The position numbers were made by a program, and so were the translations under genes. From positions 1 through 61,781 of the forward strand of contig MNQS01000006.1 in assembly GCA_001915545.1 (NCBI GenBank): 61,781 nt of DNA. Direction: 5' to 3'. Shown in pieces: positions 9,262 to 17,795 of the stretch. Position 1 is the stretch's first letter. Every line of letters starts with the position of its first letter. This stretch comes from Bacteroides sp. 43_108 (GTDB taxonomy: Bacteria; Bacteroidota; Bacteroidia; Bacteroidales; Bacteroidaceae). The notes below the pieces were generated by a model. That model had not been told where the DNA came from, made no database searches, and saw only the letters and a program-made list of their open reading frames with translations.

Positions 9262-9288
9262 ACATCCGTCTCTTTCCAAGAAACGGAT
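9262..9288 (+). repeat. left inverted repeat (recombination site) of the fimbrial switch
   Basis: Matches the reverse complement of 9439-9465 at 25 of 27 positions, with a perfect central block TCTTTCCAAGAAACGGAT. The site is itself a dyad: ACATCCGT (9262-9269) pairs with ACGGATGT (9283-9290), as expected for binding two recombinase monomers. Confidence 0.85.
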
Positions 9289-9438
9289 GTAAAACGTAAT
9301 CTCGTAATAATCAGGCTTATAAGCATCTATTTCCCTCTTGGCTTATTTTACGGGATATTATTTTTCATGTGTGATTCCTGAAATATTTTCGTTCCAATCG
9401 TTTGCGATTCAGGATTTTTATATACTTTTGTACCCGGT
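9289..9438. other. invertible promoter segment (150 bp)
   Basis: The segment lies between the two inverted repeats and contains one outward promoter. In the orientation seen, the promoter faces the fimbrial genes (ON). After inversion it would face back into the recombinase gene and leave the fimbrial operon without a promoter (OFF). Confidence 0.8.
9401..9430 (+). promoter_or_regulatory. fimbrial promoter inside the invertible segment (ON orientation)
   Basis: A -33 TTTG (9401-9404) and -7 TACTTTTG (9423-9430) are separated by 18 bp. Transcription would start near 9437, so the right recombination site lies in the mRNA leader, about 43 nt long, before the first fimbrial gene. Confidence 0.75.
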
Positions 9439-9465
9439 ATCCGTTTCTTGGAAAGAAATGGATGT
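9439..9465 (-). repeat. right inverted repeat (recombination site) of the fimbrial switch
   Basis: Inverted partner of 9262-9288. Its core TTTCTTGGAAAGAAA is a perfect dyad with a 3-nt asymmetric centre. The centre matches the left site only in inverted alignment, which favours inversion over deletion. Confidence 0.85.
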
Positions 9466-9479
9466 AAAATAAAGACAAT

Positions 9480-10760
9480 ATGCACATGAGAGGTTTAATA
9501 GTATCAGCGTTCATGTTGCTCGGATGCATCCAGGCGTTCGGGCAAGAGAGCCGGAAGGAGGTCTGTATCGGATTCCCGGTCGGCAACTCGACACTGGACA
9601 CGGCTTACGGCAACAACGCCGCGCGCCTGTCCGAAGTGGTGTCGTTTCTGGAAAGTGTGAAAAAAGACAGCACGCTCGAATTGGTCGGGGTGTCTTTCTG
9701 CGGTTCCGTCTCACCCGAGGGCGGCTTTGCCATAAACAGGGAATTGGCGGAAAAACGCCGCAATTCCTTGGAACGTTATGTACGTGAACGCGTATCGCTT
9801 CCGGACGGCATCATTTCACGTCCCGAGGGATTTATCGCGTGGGAACGCCTCGCGGAGCTGGTCGAGGTGTCCGACATGCCCCACAAGGAAGAGGCGGTGG
9901 ACGTGTTGCGCAACGTGCCCGAATTTACCTATGATAATAAGGGTGTACTGGTTGACAGCCGCAAGAAACACCTGATGGAGCTGCAATATGGCCGTACCTG
10001 GCATTACATGCACAAGCATTTCTTTGACCGAATCCGCAATGCCAGTGTCATTCTCGTGACAGTCCGTCAAAAACCGGTAATCGAGGAAAAAACGGTTGTC
10101 AAGGAAGAACCGATTGTGCCGGCTCCTGCCGACACGACAGCCGTTGTGGAGAAAGCGGACACTATTGTAGCGGTTTCCCCCGAAACCTCAAAACCTTTCT
10201 ACATGGCTCTCAAGACCAACATGCTCTATGATGTGCTGGCCGTTCCCAATATCGGGGTGGAATTTTACTTGGGCAAGAACTGGTCAATCAGTGGAAACTG
10301 GATGTACGGCTGGTGGAAAAAGAACAGCAGCCACCGTTACTGGCGCATCTATGGAGGTGACCTTGCCGTGCGCTACTGGCTCGGGAAGAAGGCCCATGAA
10401 AAGCCGCTCACCGGACATCATATAGGCATATACGGGCAGGCGTTCACTTACGACTTCGAGTGGGGAGGCAAAGGTTACATGGGCGGTGAACCCGGCGGAA
10501 CACTTTGGGACAAGACGAATTATGCGGCAGGCGTGGAATACGGTTACTCGCTGCCCGTTGCAAACCGCCTGAATATCGACTTCACGATTGGCGTGGGCTA
10601 CTGGGGAGGAAAATACTACACGTACATCCCCTTGGACGGTCACTATGTATGGCAGGCCACTAAAAACCGCCATTGGTTCGGTCCCACAAAGGCGGAAATC
10701 TCTCTGGTATGGCTTCTTGGAAGAGGCAACAGCAACAACAAGAAAGGAGGCGTGAAATGA
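9480..10760 (+). CDS. DUF3575 outer membrane protein with OmpA-like N-terminal domain, fimbrial operon
   Basis: A 426-aa exported protein with a signal peptide at about 1-21 (ending QAFGQ). Residues 25-195 resemble an OmpA/peptidoglycan-associated region (NAARLSEVVSFL, then LELVGVSFCGSVSPEG and NRELAEKRRNSLERY). The C-terminal 190 residues fit DUF3575, a small beta-barrel rich in aromatic strands (KTNMLYDVLAVPNIGVEFYL). This gene type leads many Bacteroides fimbrillin operons, where it probably serves assembly or anchoring at the outer membrane. It is first behind the invertible promoter and overlaps the next gene by 4 bp. Confidence 0.8.
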   Translation: MHMRGLIVSAFMLLGCIQAFGQESRKEVCIGFPVGNSTLDTAYGNNAARLSEVVSFLESVKKDSTLELVGVSFCGSVSPEGGFAINRELAEKRRNSLERYVRERVSLPDGIISRPEGFIAWERLAELVEVSDMPHKEEAVDVLRNVPEFTYDNKGVLVDSRKKHLMELQYGRTWHYMHKHFFDRIRNASVILVTVRQKPVIEEKTVVKEEPIVPAPADTTAVVEKADTIVAVSPETSKPFYMALKTNMLYDVLAVPNIGVEFYLGKNWSISGNWMYGWWKKNSSHRYWRIYGGDLAVRYWLGKKAHEKPLTGHHIGIYGQAFTYDFEWGGKGYMGGEPGGTLWDKTNYAAGVEYGYSLPVANRLNIDFTIGVGYWGGKYYTYIPLDGHYVWQATKNRHWFGPTKAEISLVWLLGRGNSNNKKGGVK

Positions 10761-11803
10761 AAAGAATATACACTGTAATGGAATACGTTCCCCTGCTCGC
10801 GGGAATGCTCATGCTGCTTTCGTCATGCGAGCACAAGGACTTGTGCTTTGACCACGACCCGCATGCCCCGAAATCGGAGGTGCGCGTGGAAGCGGAATAT
10901 GAAAAGGAGTGGCAATACACCTACGAGAACGGTACGGATTGGAAAAACTTCCCCACGTGGCAGGAATCCTTCGGTATGGAATACGACGCGTTGCGACCCG
11001 GAATACCGGATGGATTGCGCGTGCAGGTGTACAACGCGGACGGTTCGGACGAGATCATCAACATAGCTCCCGAGGGGGATGTCGTTTATATGCGTCCGGG
11101 TGAACACTCCCTGCTGTTCTACAACAACGACACGGAATACATCGTGTTCGACGAGATGCAGTCGTTCGCTTCGGCAAAGGCCACCACACGAACCCGTACC
11201 CGTTCTTCTTATCTCGGTAATTCTTATATGGACACGAATGACGAGAACACGGTGAACCAGCCCGATATGCTTTACGGCAGTTACATGGAGTCATACGTGG
11301 CGGAACGCTCGACCGAGACCGACGTGATACCTGTCACCATGCACCCGCTGGTGTTCACCTATCTGGTGCGTTACGAGTTCAGCCACGGGGTGGAATACGT
11401 GTCGCTGGCACGCGGAGCCTTGGCCGGTATGGCGCAGGCGGTATGGTTGAACAGCGGGCATACGTCAGATGAAGCCGCTACCGTGCTGTATGATTGTACG
11501 GTGGAAGATTTCGGCGCACAGGCTTTGGTGCGTTCTTTCGGAATACCTGATTTCCCTAACGAACACTACGGGACAAGGGCCGAACGTAAGTACGGGCTGA
11601 ATCTGGAAGTACGCTTGAAGAACGGAAAAATCAAGTCGTTCGATTTCGACGTGACCGACCAGGTAGCGGCGCAACCGCAGGGAGGTGTCATCGTGGTGAA
11701 GGGCATCGAGATATCCGATGAAGAGGGTACGGAAAGCGGCTCCGGCTTCGACGTGGACGTGGAAGACTGGGGAGATTACGAGGACATAGAACTCCCTCTT
11801 TGA
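10757..11803 (+). CDS. fimbrial anchor-type lipoprotein (DUF5119 / FimB-Mfa2-like)
   Basis: A 348-aa lipoprotein with the lipobox LLSSC at about residues 14-18, followed by EHKDLCFDH, a start typical of DUF5119 proteins that accompany fimbrillins. Two beta-sandwich-like halves are suggested, the second at about 180-340. The C-terminus VEDWGDYEDIELPL resembles the end of the major fimbrillin encoded next, consistent with strand-exchange assembly. The ATG at 10757 overlaps the preceding stop and begins right before the signal sequence, so it is preferred over longer in-frame starts. The likely role is membrane anchor or length control, by analogy with Mfa2/FimB. Confidence 0.7.
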   Translation: MKRIYTVMEYVPLLAGMLMLLSSCEHKDLCFDHDPHAPKSEVRVEAEYEKEWQYTYENGTDWKNFPTWQESFGMEYDALRPGIPDGLRVQVYNADGSDEIINIAPEGDVVYMRPGEHSLLFYNNDTEYIVFDEMQSFASAKATTRTRTRSSYLGNSYMDTNDENTVNQPDMLYGSYMESYVAERSTETDVIPVTMHPLVFTYLVRYEFSHGVEYVSLARGALAGMAQAVWLNSGHTSDEAATVLYDCTVEDFGAQALVRSFGIPDFPNEHYGTRAERKYGLNLEVRLKNGKIKSFDFDVTDQVAAQPQGGVIVVKGIEISDEEGTESGSGFDVDVEDWGDYEDIELPL

Positions 11804-11856
11804 TTTGCATAGAGAGTTATCAAAACATTTTTATTCACAATTTAATTTTAATCAAA

Positions 11857-12813
11857 ATGAAGAAGTTATTTATGATTGGTTTGGCGGCAACAGCCATGTT
11901 GGCAAGCTGCAGCAACGACGAGACCGTGGAAATGGCACAGAACACAAAGGCCATCGGTTTCTCATCATTTATTGACAAGAGCACCCGTGCTACAGACACT
12001 GACATCACTAACCTTGATGCCATTGAAGTGTACGGCTGGAGAGGTGATGCTCAGATTTTCAACGCACAAGCCGTAACTGTTGATGCTACTGGTAATGGAA
12101 CCTATTCACCGCTCCAGTACTGGGAACCCGGCTACACCTATGCTTTCGAGGCAATCGCTCCCAAGTCAGGTGAAAATGGGGTTACATTTGCCGCTGCAAA
12201 AGATGGTGGTACCATCACTTTCGTCAGCGACTCTGAAACCGACCTGCTTTATTCAAAAGCTGCTGATAAAACAACAGATGCTGAAGTTACCACTGCCCCG
12301 GGAAAAGTAAACTTCACATTCGGACATATGCTTTCACGTGTGAAATTTACCTTCAAGAACACATTCCCTAAAAACGCCGCAGCAAAAATCAGCGTAAAGG
12401 ATGTAAAGATTACGAATGCTTACAAGAACGGAACAATTACTCCGGCTGCAGCTAATGCCGCATGGACTGTTGCAAACGCTGACAAAACTCTCCCGGTTGT
12501 TTTTGCAAGCGATGCAGTCAAAGACCTCGTTGCCGGTACAGGTGTTGCCGAGACCAGTCACATGTACCTTATTCCTGTCGCAGCACCTGAATATACAGTC
12601 GAATTCACAGTAGTATTGGATCAGAATGGAGCGACAACAGAATATCCGCACACCTCTACTATTACAATAGGAATGGAGAAAGGCAAGAGCTACAATTTCG
12701 TCGCTGCACTTGATGAAACAAATGTTACTCCCGATGAACTCTTCCCGATTGAATTTACTGCAGAAGTTGAAGATTGGGGTAATTTTACCGATCATGACAT
12801 TACCGTTGAGTAA
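11857..12813 (+). CDS. major fimbrillin (FimA/Mfa1-like structural pilin)
   Basis: A 318-aa fimbrillin-family lipoprotein. The signal sequence ends in the lipobox LASC (about residue 17). As in Bacteroidales type V pili, the lipid-bearing N-terminus is probably removed by a trypsin-like protease, and the Arg in KSTRATD (about residue 46) is a candidate site. The C-terminal strand VEDWGNFTDHDITVE suits donor-strand polymerization. Third-position bases differ from the neighbouring fimbrial genes and look more AT-rich, perhaps because it is highly expressed. The start at 11857 places the signal peptide at the N-terminus. A strong hairpin follows the stop. Confidence 0.85.
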   Translation: MKKLFMIGLAATAMLASCSNDETVEMAQNTKAIGFSSFIDKSTRATDTDITNLDAIEVYGWRGDAQIFNAQAVTVDATGNGTYSPLQYWEPGYTYAFEAIAPKSGENGVTFAAAKDGGTITFVSDSETDLLYSKAADKTTDAEVTTAPGKVNFTFGHMLSRVKFTFKNTFPKNAAAKISVKDVKITNAYKNGTITPAAANAAWTVANADKTLPVVFASDAVKDLVAGTGVAETSHMYLIPVAAPEYTVEFTVVLDQNGATTEYPHTSTITIGMEKGKSYNFVAALDETNVTPDELFPIEFTAEVEDWGNFTDHDITVE

Positions 12814-12834
12814 GATTCATCTTGCGTCCTCGTA

Positions 12835-12911
12835 AAGCCGGTTTAATAAAACGACTTTATCCGTAAGGACACAATCCTACAGGGTGTAAGGGGTTGAATG
12901 TCCCCTTACAC
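12835..12911 (+). promoter_or_regulatory. intercistronic hairpins between major and tip fimbrillin
   Basis: A perfect 10-bp stem, GTGTAAGGGG (12884-12893) with CCCCTTACAC (12902-12911), follows an imperfect stem at about 12835-12861. There is no T-tract. The structure could protect the 3' end of the major fimbrillin message or reduce read-through, giving fewer tip subunits than shaft subunits. Confidence 0.55.
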
Positions 12912-12964
12912 TCACTAACAGCCGGGGCGTATTGCTTCAGGCAAACAAATATAAAACAGAAGAA

Positions 12965-15058
12965 ATGAAGGTACATAAGAAAAATCCGAGTTGGATGGCG
13001 GGCGGCATGGCGACGATGTTGCTGTGCACGCTACTTTTCTCGTGCAATAACGAGGACTTTCTCGAAAGCGGGAATCCGGAGAAAGCCTGTGACAACATTT
13101 GTTTTGGCATATCGTCCGATAAGAACGTGCAGACAAGGGGATATGCCGGTAGTGATGACGAAGGATATACCGCAGACCGTTTCGTGTTGCGGTCGGACGA
13201 CTCGGCAGACACGCTTTGTGTCCGTGCCATTGTTTCGGACGGTATCAACGTGTCCGGCTTCGAGGGCAAACAAGCCTTGACGCGCGGAACGCCTGTTGGC
13301 AAAGACAATTTCTATACCAAGTTCCATGTGCTGGCATACTGGAGTAAGAATGCTACGCCCGTGGATCAGTTCTACATGAACACGAATGCTTCCAATGTGG
13401 GTGCTTCCGTCGGGTCAGGTGCTATATGGAGCACGGAACAAATATACTATTGGCCGGGAGTAGACCATTCGTTCCAATTCTATGCCTGGGCACCGACGGA
13501 TGCCGGTGGCTTGACCACCCCGTCCTCTCCGACAAGCACAGTTCTTGAATACACCGTTCCCGAAGCCGCTACCAACCAGAAAGACATCGTGGTGGCTACT
13601 ACCAGTGAAATATCGGGCGACAACAACAAGGCTGTTCCACTGACCTTCAAACACATCTGTACCGCTGTCCGCTTTGCCGTGGGCAGCCAGATGCAACCCG
13701 GCTCTATCAAGAGCGTGGCTTTGAAAGGTGTCAAGAATGCCGGAACTTACGATATGGCTACCGGTACATGGGCTCTTGCTGAGACGCCCACGGATTTCTC
13801 GCAAGATTTGAACAAATCAATGACAGGAAACGAAACCAACGGTACGGAAATCACCAGTCCAGAAGGCACCTTCATGATGCTGCCGCAGACATTGCCTGAA
13901 GGAGCAACGGTAGAAGTTGTATTTGTCAATGCCAATAATGAAGACCGCACACTCACCGCCTCCATCGGAAATACGGTATGGACAATGGGGACAACCGTGA
14001 CTTACAAGCTGTCTATTACGCCGGAATATGAAATGAATATTGAAGTCCCGACTGAGGCACAGGATGCTCACTATATCACATTCCCAATTACCGTAAACGT
14101 GAAAGACTACGACGGCGCATGGACACTGACTTCTAATCTTACGAACGATGTGTTCTTCACTCAGACCAAGACAGAGTTGCAGGAACAAGGTTATTGGATT
14201 GATGATGACAAAGGAACGAATACAATATCCGGCACAGGCAGCGGTAGTTTCACTTATCACGTGTATGTGACCGAGAATATCGGTGATGCCGCCCGCGACC
14301 TGCAATTCCAAATCACACCTGCTGTCAACGGTGCTACTCCAATCACAGCCACCGTTCAACAACTCTGTCCGAGTTGGAATGGAAATATAGGCTGTGAAAG
14401 AATCGAAGACGGTGCATATCCATGGGGATTTCTATGGGATAGTAACATGACAATTAAATATACTGTGCCATCAGTGGCAAGTGATTTTATTGGACATTAC
14501 ATTTCATCATTACTGATAGACCTTTCAAATGTGGGGCAATACAATTATGTCACTATTGATCGTCCTTTCTTGTCTATACGCTCTATTACGATTGATTTTA
14601 GCAAATTGACAGCTAATGGAGTTGCCGAAGATTTGGATAATGGATTACAAAATACAAATGATATTTATAATTATAATGGCGCAAATGAAGCAAGCGATCT
14701 AATAGCGCGACTTGAAAGATATGGATGTACACCTGATAAAGAACTGCCAACAAATCCTTCGGATTTTGCAGCTAAAAGTTGTCTTATGAAAAATAAATTC
14801 ACCAAAAAGACAGAATCAGGAACTGGAGGAGCTACGGCCGAAGTGCCCGTATTGATTCAATTGGAATGGTATCTGCCAGCTAAGACAGAAACACTTCAGA
14901 TGGTGGACGAAACATATCCTTTAAATGATATTTATTGGACATCAACAGCTCTTCAAGGGAGTTCAGAACGATCATATATTTACTCAAATGGAAATTCTGA
15001 ATCCACAGATAAAAGAGGTGTAATTCATAACGTCCGTGCCGTTCGTCAAAAGCCCTAA
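12965..15058 (+). CDS. large fimbrillin-family protein, probable tip subunit
   Basis: A 697-aa lipoprotein with lipobox LLFSC at about residue 26, followed by an N-terminal fimbrillin-like region (about 30-360) and a middle beta-rich domain. The C-terminus ends in DIYWTSTALQ, then GVIHNVRAVRQ, a layout seen in fimbrial tip and lectin-like (DUF1566-type) domains. The last third, from about 14.38 kb, is markedly more AT-rich than the rest of the gene, suggesting exchange of the exposed end domain. The start at 12965 is chosen because the basic residues and hydrophobic signal follow it. It is the last gene of the operon and is followed by a strong terminator. Confidence 0.75.
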   Translation: MKVHKKNPSWMAGGMATMLLCTLLFSCNNEDFLESGNPEKACDNICFGISSDKNVQTRGYAGSDDEGYTADRFVLRSDDSADTLCVRAIVSDGINVSGFEGKQALTRGTPVGKDNFYTKFHVLAYWSKNATPVDQFYMNTNASNVGASVGSGAIWSTEQIYYWPGVDHSFQFYAWAPTDAGGLTTPSSPTSTVLEYTVPEAATNQKDIVVATTSEISGDNNKAVPLTFKHICTAVRFAVGSQMQPGSIKSVALKGVKNAGTYDMATGTWALAETPTDFSQDLNKSMTGNETNGTEITSPEGTFMMLPQTLPEGATVEVVFVNANNEDRTLTASIGNTVWTMGTTVTYKLSITPEYEMNIEVPTEAQDAHYITFPITVNVKDYDGAWTLTSNLTNDVFFTQTKTELQEQGYWIDDDKGTNTISGTGSGSFTYHVYVTENIGDAARDLQFQITPAVNGATPITATVQQLCPSWNGNIGCERIEDGAYPWGFLWDSNMTIKYTVPSVASDFIGHYISSLLIDLSNVGQYNYVTIDRPFLSIRSITIDFSKLTANGVAEDLDNGLQNTNDIYNYNGANEASDLIARLERYGCTPDKELPTNPSDFAAKSCLMKNKFTKKTESGTGGATAEVPVLIQLEWYLPAKTETLQMVDETYPLNDIYWTSTALQGSSERSYIYSNGNSESTDKRGVIHNVRAVRQKP

Positions 15059-15093
15059 GATTCATCCTTAACCAAATAATATCAACAACTACT

Positions 15094-15142
15094 AAGCAAG
15101 CCAACTATCTTCTGTAACAGGAACAGTTGGCTTGCTTGTTTA
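15094..15142 (+). terminator. terminator of the fimbrial operon
   Basis: A perfect 13-bp stem, AAGCAAGCCAACT (15094-15106) with AGTTGGCTTGCTT (15125-15137), is followed by a short T-rich stretch. Confidence 0.8.
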
Positions 15143-15170
15143 GTAATCTAATACATAAAGCCAAGAAGTT

Positions 15171-16466
15171 GTGAACATTCCCGATAACAGAGATAGTCCA
15201 TACAACCGTTCCCGGGGGATTCGTCCGGAGACGGAAGAGAAATACCGTGAGGCAATCGAACTGTATCGTTCGACCCAATTGTCCTGCGCGGAAATCTGCC
15301 GTATCAGTAAAGTGACGGTTTCGGGATTTCAACGCTACCTTTCTCTGTATCACCGCCACCTGCTACTGGCACGTTATGACATTACTTGCGACAAGGAGGA
15401 AGCCTCTCGCATCAAGTTGAGCCAGCTTCGTGGGCAGCTTCCCGCTACCCGGGCCAAATACAAAGACTCCATCGAAGCATGTGGAAGTCTGGACTATATC
15501 GAATACAATGTCTCGCAAATCGCCCGCCGGTTCGGACTGAATGGTACAGACCTTGGCAGGCAGTTACGCACGCATTATCCCGGAATCATCGAGTGGCGCG
15601 AGAAGGTGCGTAAGCGTTTAGGCTTAAATGACAACCTGCCGCGCGGTACACGGAAGGTGTGTAAGGAACAGTATGCCGAGGCAGTGAAACTATTACGTGC
15701 TGACCGTTATATTACGGTTCAAGAGGCCGCCGAGCGTTGTAACGTCTCCTACTCGGGATTGGAACAACACTTGATATTCTACCACAAGGAGTTGGTCGAA
15801 AATCGCATTAAGATAAGAGAACGGGCTGTAAGACAGCAACGCAAAGGCAAGATAACGGGACGAGGGACACTTCATGCCCCTACCCCTGAAACAATCACGA
15901 AATATGCGGAAGCATTGCACTTATACCGCACCACACCCATGTCCGCCCGAAAAATAGCCAAACAGACCGGCGTATCGATAAGAGGTTTCTACGACTACCT
16001 GCAAACTTGGCACAAGGACTTGATTTGTAAGCGGAAAGGTATCCCTTACGAGGAAGGCAAGCCCGTGGACTGGTCGTCCGTTCGGAAATATAACCCTACC
16101 ACTGCCGCCAAATACGCTGACGCCATAGCCCGACTGAAAGAGGGTGGAATGACCATGGCAAAGGCGGCGGAGGAATTTGGCCTGCACCCCGACTGTTTCA
16201 GGATGTACCTGAAAGAGCATGAGCCGGAACTGCACGCAAGTTTGGGAATGAAAAAAACGGAAAACGGTGGAATAATGGCACCGCACAGCATGGGGAAATA
16301 TGCCGAAGCCCTGCAACTGTACGTCACGACGACCGAGAGCATAAAGTCACTGGCGCGGCGGTTCGGCTTCAACGATTGCTCTTTCGGTCAGTTCATCAGA
16401 AGACATTTCCCCGAACTGCACGAACAGCACCAAAAAACGGTGCAACAGATGAAAAAGACGGATTAA
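15171..16466 (+). CDS. six-module helix-turn-helix protein, probable DNA-binding regulator
   Basis: A 431-aa basic protein made of six similar units at about residues 24-69, 96-142, 167-213, 244-288, 313-358 and 376-421. Each runs as KYxEAxxLY, then a short helix ending in IA or AA, a turn with FGL or GVS, a recognition-type helix with GF, and a final YLxxxHxxL segment (examples: TKYAEALHLY, SARKIAKQTGVSIRGFYDYL). It has no signal peptide, membrane segment or enzyme motif. The apparent start is GTG at 15171. It lies just beyond the fimbrial terminator in the same direction, so control of fimbriae or of the switch is likely but unproven. I know of similar proteins near fimbrillin loci but no established name. 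Confidence 0.7.
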   Translation: MNIPDNRDSPYNRSRGIRPETEEKYREAIELYRSTQLSCAEICRISKVTVSGFQRYLSLYHRHLLLARYDITCDKEEASRIKLSQLRGQLPATRAKYKDSIEACGSLDYIEYNVSQIARRFGLNGTDLGRQLRTHYPGIIEWREKVRKRLGLNDNLPRGTRKVCKEQYAEAVKLLRADRYITVQEAAERCNVSYSGLEQHLIFYHKELVENRIKIRERAVRQQRKGKITGRGTLHAPTPETITKYAEALHLYRTTPMSARKIAKQTGVSIRGFYDYLQTWHKDLICKRKGIPYEEGKPVDWSSVRKYNPTTAAKYADAIARLKEGGMTMAKAAEEFGLHPDCFRMYLKEHEPELHASLGMKKTENGGIMAPHSMGKYAEALQLYVTTTESIKSLARRFGFNDCSFGQFIRRHFPELHEQHQKTVQQMKKTD

Positions 16467-16507
16467 GTTCACACTATGCTGATACGTTTTTTTGAAGCCG
16501 AACCGGA

Positions 16508-17446
16508 CTAAAGTCGAATCCTGTTGATGAGTTCTATTGCCGTAATGTCACGCATAAAGGTGAAACCGAACCACTTTTTGCCCAAATCCTTGATTGACGC
16601 TCCAATGTGATACACTTTATCATCAATGAGCAGAAACCGGTCGTGTGCCTTGTTGAATCGCTTTACCTCGATAAGCGGATATTGGGCATTGTGGCGGTCA
16701 ACATCAAGTTGGAACTGGTTGCTGACACGTTGCGTGTAGATAGTGGCTGATACCCCTTCTTTCCTTTTATCAAGCAAAGTCAGCACGGTGTCATCCGCGT
16801 AATTGTCAATCAGTACAACGGACTGTTCAGCCTTCCGAATTAAATCAGACACGAAACGGTAAGCATCAAACACTTGCCCGTCATAGAAGATGCCCTGCAC
16901 AGGAGGAACGTCGGCATCCAAACGCTTGAAAACCTCATCGATGCGTCTGTCGGTCACTTCCTGATGCTGTTTCATTTCCAGTTGGTGATACTCTATAGTC
17001 TCAAGCCTTTGGAATAATTGGGCATTGGTCGCGATAAAGCGGCGCATGGATATGAAAGCCCTCATTATGCGGATGTTCACCTCGACAGCCGTCTTTGATT
17101 TCAATACCGAACTGAGCATGGCTATTCCTTGTTCAGTGAACGCGTAAGGCAGTTTTCGGGTTCCGCCCCAACTTGATGTCGCATTTTGCGACATCAAGTT
17201 ATCGAGCTCGTCTTTGTTAAGCTGGAACATGAAATCATCAGGGAAGCGTTCCATATTACGCTTCACCTGTTCGTTCAGCCTTCGCGTTTCCACACCGTAC
17301 AATGCGGACAAATCACTGTCAAGCATGACCTGTCGCTCTCTTATAATCCGAATCATCGGCTGGATGTTGATTACTTCGGGCAACTGGTCGCTATTTGCGA
17401 CCGGCTCTTTTGCCATGCCGTTTGTATTTTCCCTTTCTTTTGCCAT
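16508..17446 (-). CDS. ORF6N domain protein with a C-terminal PLD-like region
   Basis: A 312-aa protein. Residues about 28-125 match the ORF6N (KilA-N related) DNA-binding domain: VMLDSDLSALYGVETRRLNE, then NMERFPDDFMFQL and YAFTEQGIAMLSSVL. The C-terminal half (about 185-305) carries HDRFLLIDDKVYHIGASI, like the HxK half-motif of phospholipase-D-type domains but with Arg in place of Lys. ORF6N proteins are common in phages and mobile elements and their cellular role is unsettled. It lies 9 bp after the XRE gene, in one minus-strand operon convergent with the six-HTH gene. Confidence 0.82.
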   Translation of the reverse strand: MAKERENTNGMAKEPVANSDQLPEVINIQPMIRIIRERQVMLDSDLSALYGVETRRLNEQVKRNMERFPDDFMFQLNKDELDNLMSQNATSSWGGTRKLPYAFTEQGIAMLSSVLKSKTAVEVNIRIMRAFISMRRFIATNAQLFQRLETIEYHQLEMKQHQEVTDRRIDEVFKRLDADVPPVQGIFYDGQVFDAYRFVSDLIRKAEQSVVLIDNYADDTVLTLLDKRKEGVSATIYTQRVSNQFQLDVDRHNAQYPLIEVKRFNKAHDRFLLIDDKVYHIGASIKDLGKKWFGFTFMRDITAIELINRIRL

Positions 17447-17455
17447 ATTCCTGCT

Positions 17456-17758
17456 TTATTGCTCGTTTTCGTTCAGACCTTTGATAATTTCGATGCCCAA
17501 TGTGTTTTCTATCTTACATATAGTTTCCAACGACATATTCTTTTGCCCTTTCAGCATCTTGGATATATATTGCTGGGTGCAGTTCATTCTCTCGGCAAAC
17601 ATCCGTTGCGTCATACCGAGTTCAGACATCCGCCTTGACATGAGGACGGCAATCGCCCGTGAGTATTGCGTCCAATCCCTTTTATCCTGCCCTGATTTGA
17701 CTGTCTGCGATTCAGTCTCCAAAATTCCACAAGGCATCTTGTCTGTCACTGTATTCAT
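17456..17758 (-). CDS. XRE-family transcriptional regulator
   Basis: A 100-aa protein. Residues about 45-98 form a lambda-repressor-like HTH (LGMTQRMFAERMNCTQQYIS, then KMLKGQKNMSLETICKIENT). It is probably a repressor of its own operon, which includes the ORF6N gene 9 bp downstream. A toxin-antitoxin-like or phage-repressor-like pair is possible. A clear -7 promoter box lies 30 bp upstream. Confidence 0.82.
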   Translation of the reverse strand: MNTVTDKMPCGILETESQTVKSGQDKRDWTQYSRAIAVLMSRRMSELGMTQRMFAERMNCTQQYISKMLKGQKNMSLETICKIENTLGIEIIKGLNENEQ

Positions 17759-17787
17759 TGAAACGATTACATTGCTTAATTCAGTCG

Positions 17788-17795
17788 CAAAGGTA
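17788..17795 (-). promoter_or_regulatory. -7 promoter box of the XRE/ORF6N operon
   Basis: TACCTTTG on the minus strand, with a GTTG about 21 bp upstream as a weak -33. Confidence 0.6.

Noticed and set aside
9289..9438. A small gene inside the invertible segment
   Set aside because: No open frame with start and plausible composition fits; the segment is explained by a promoter.
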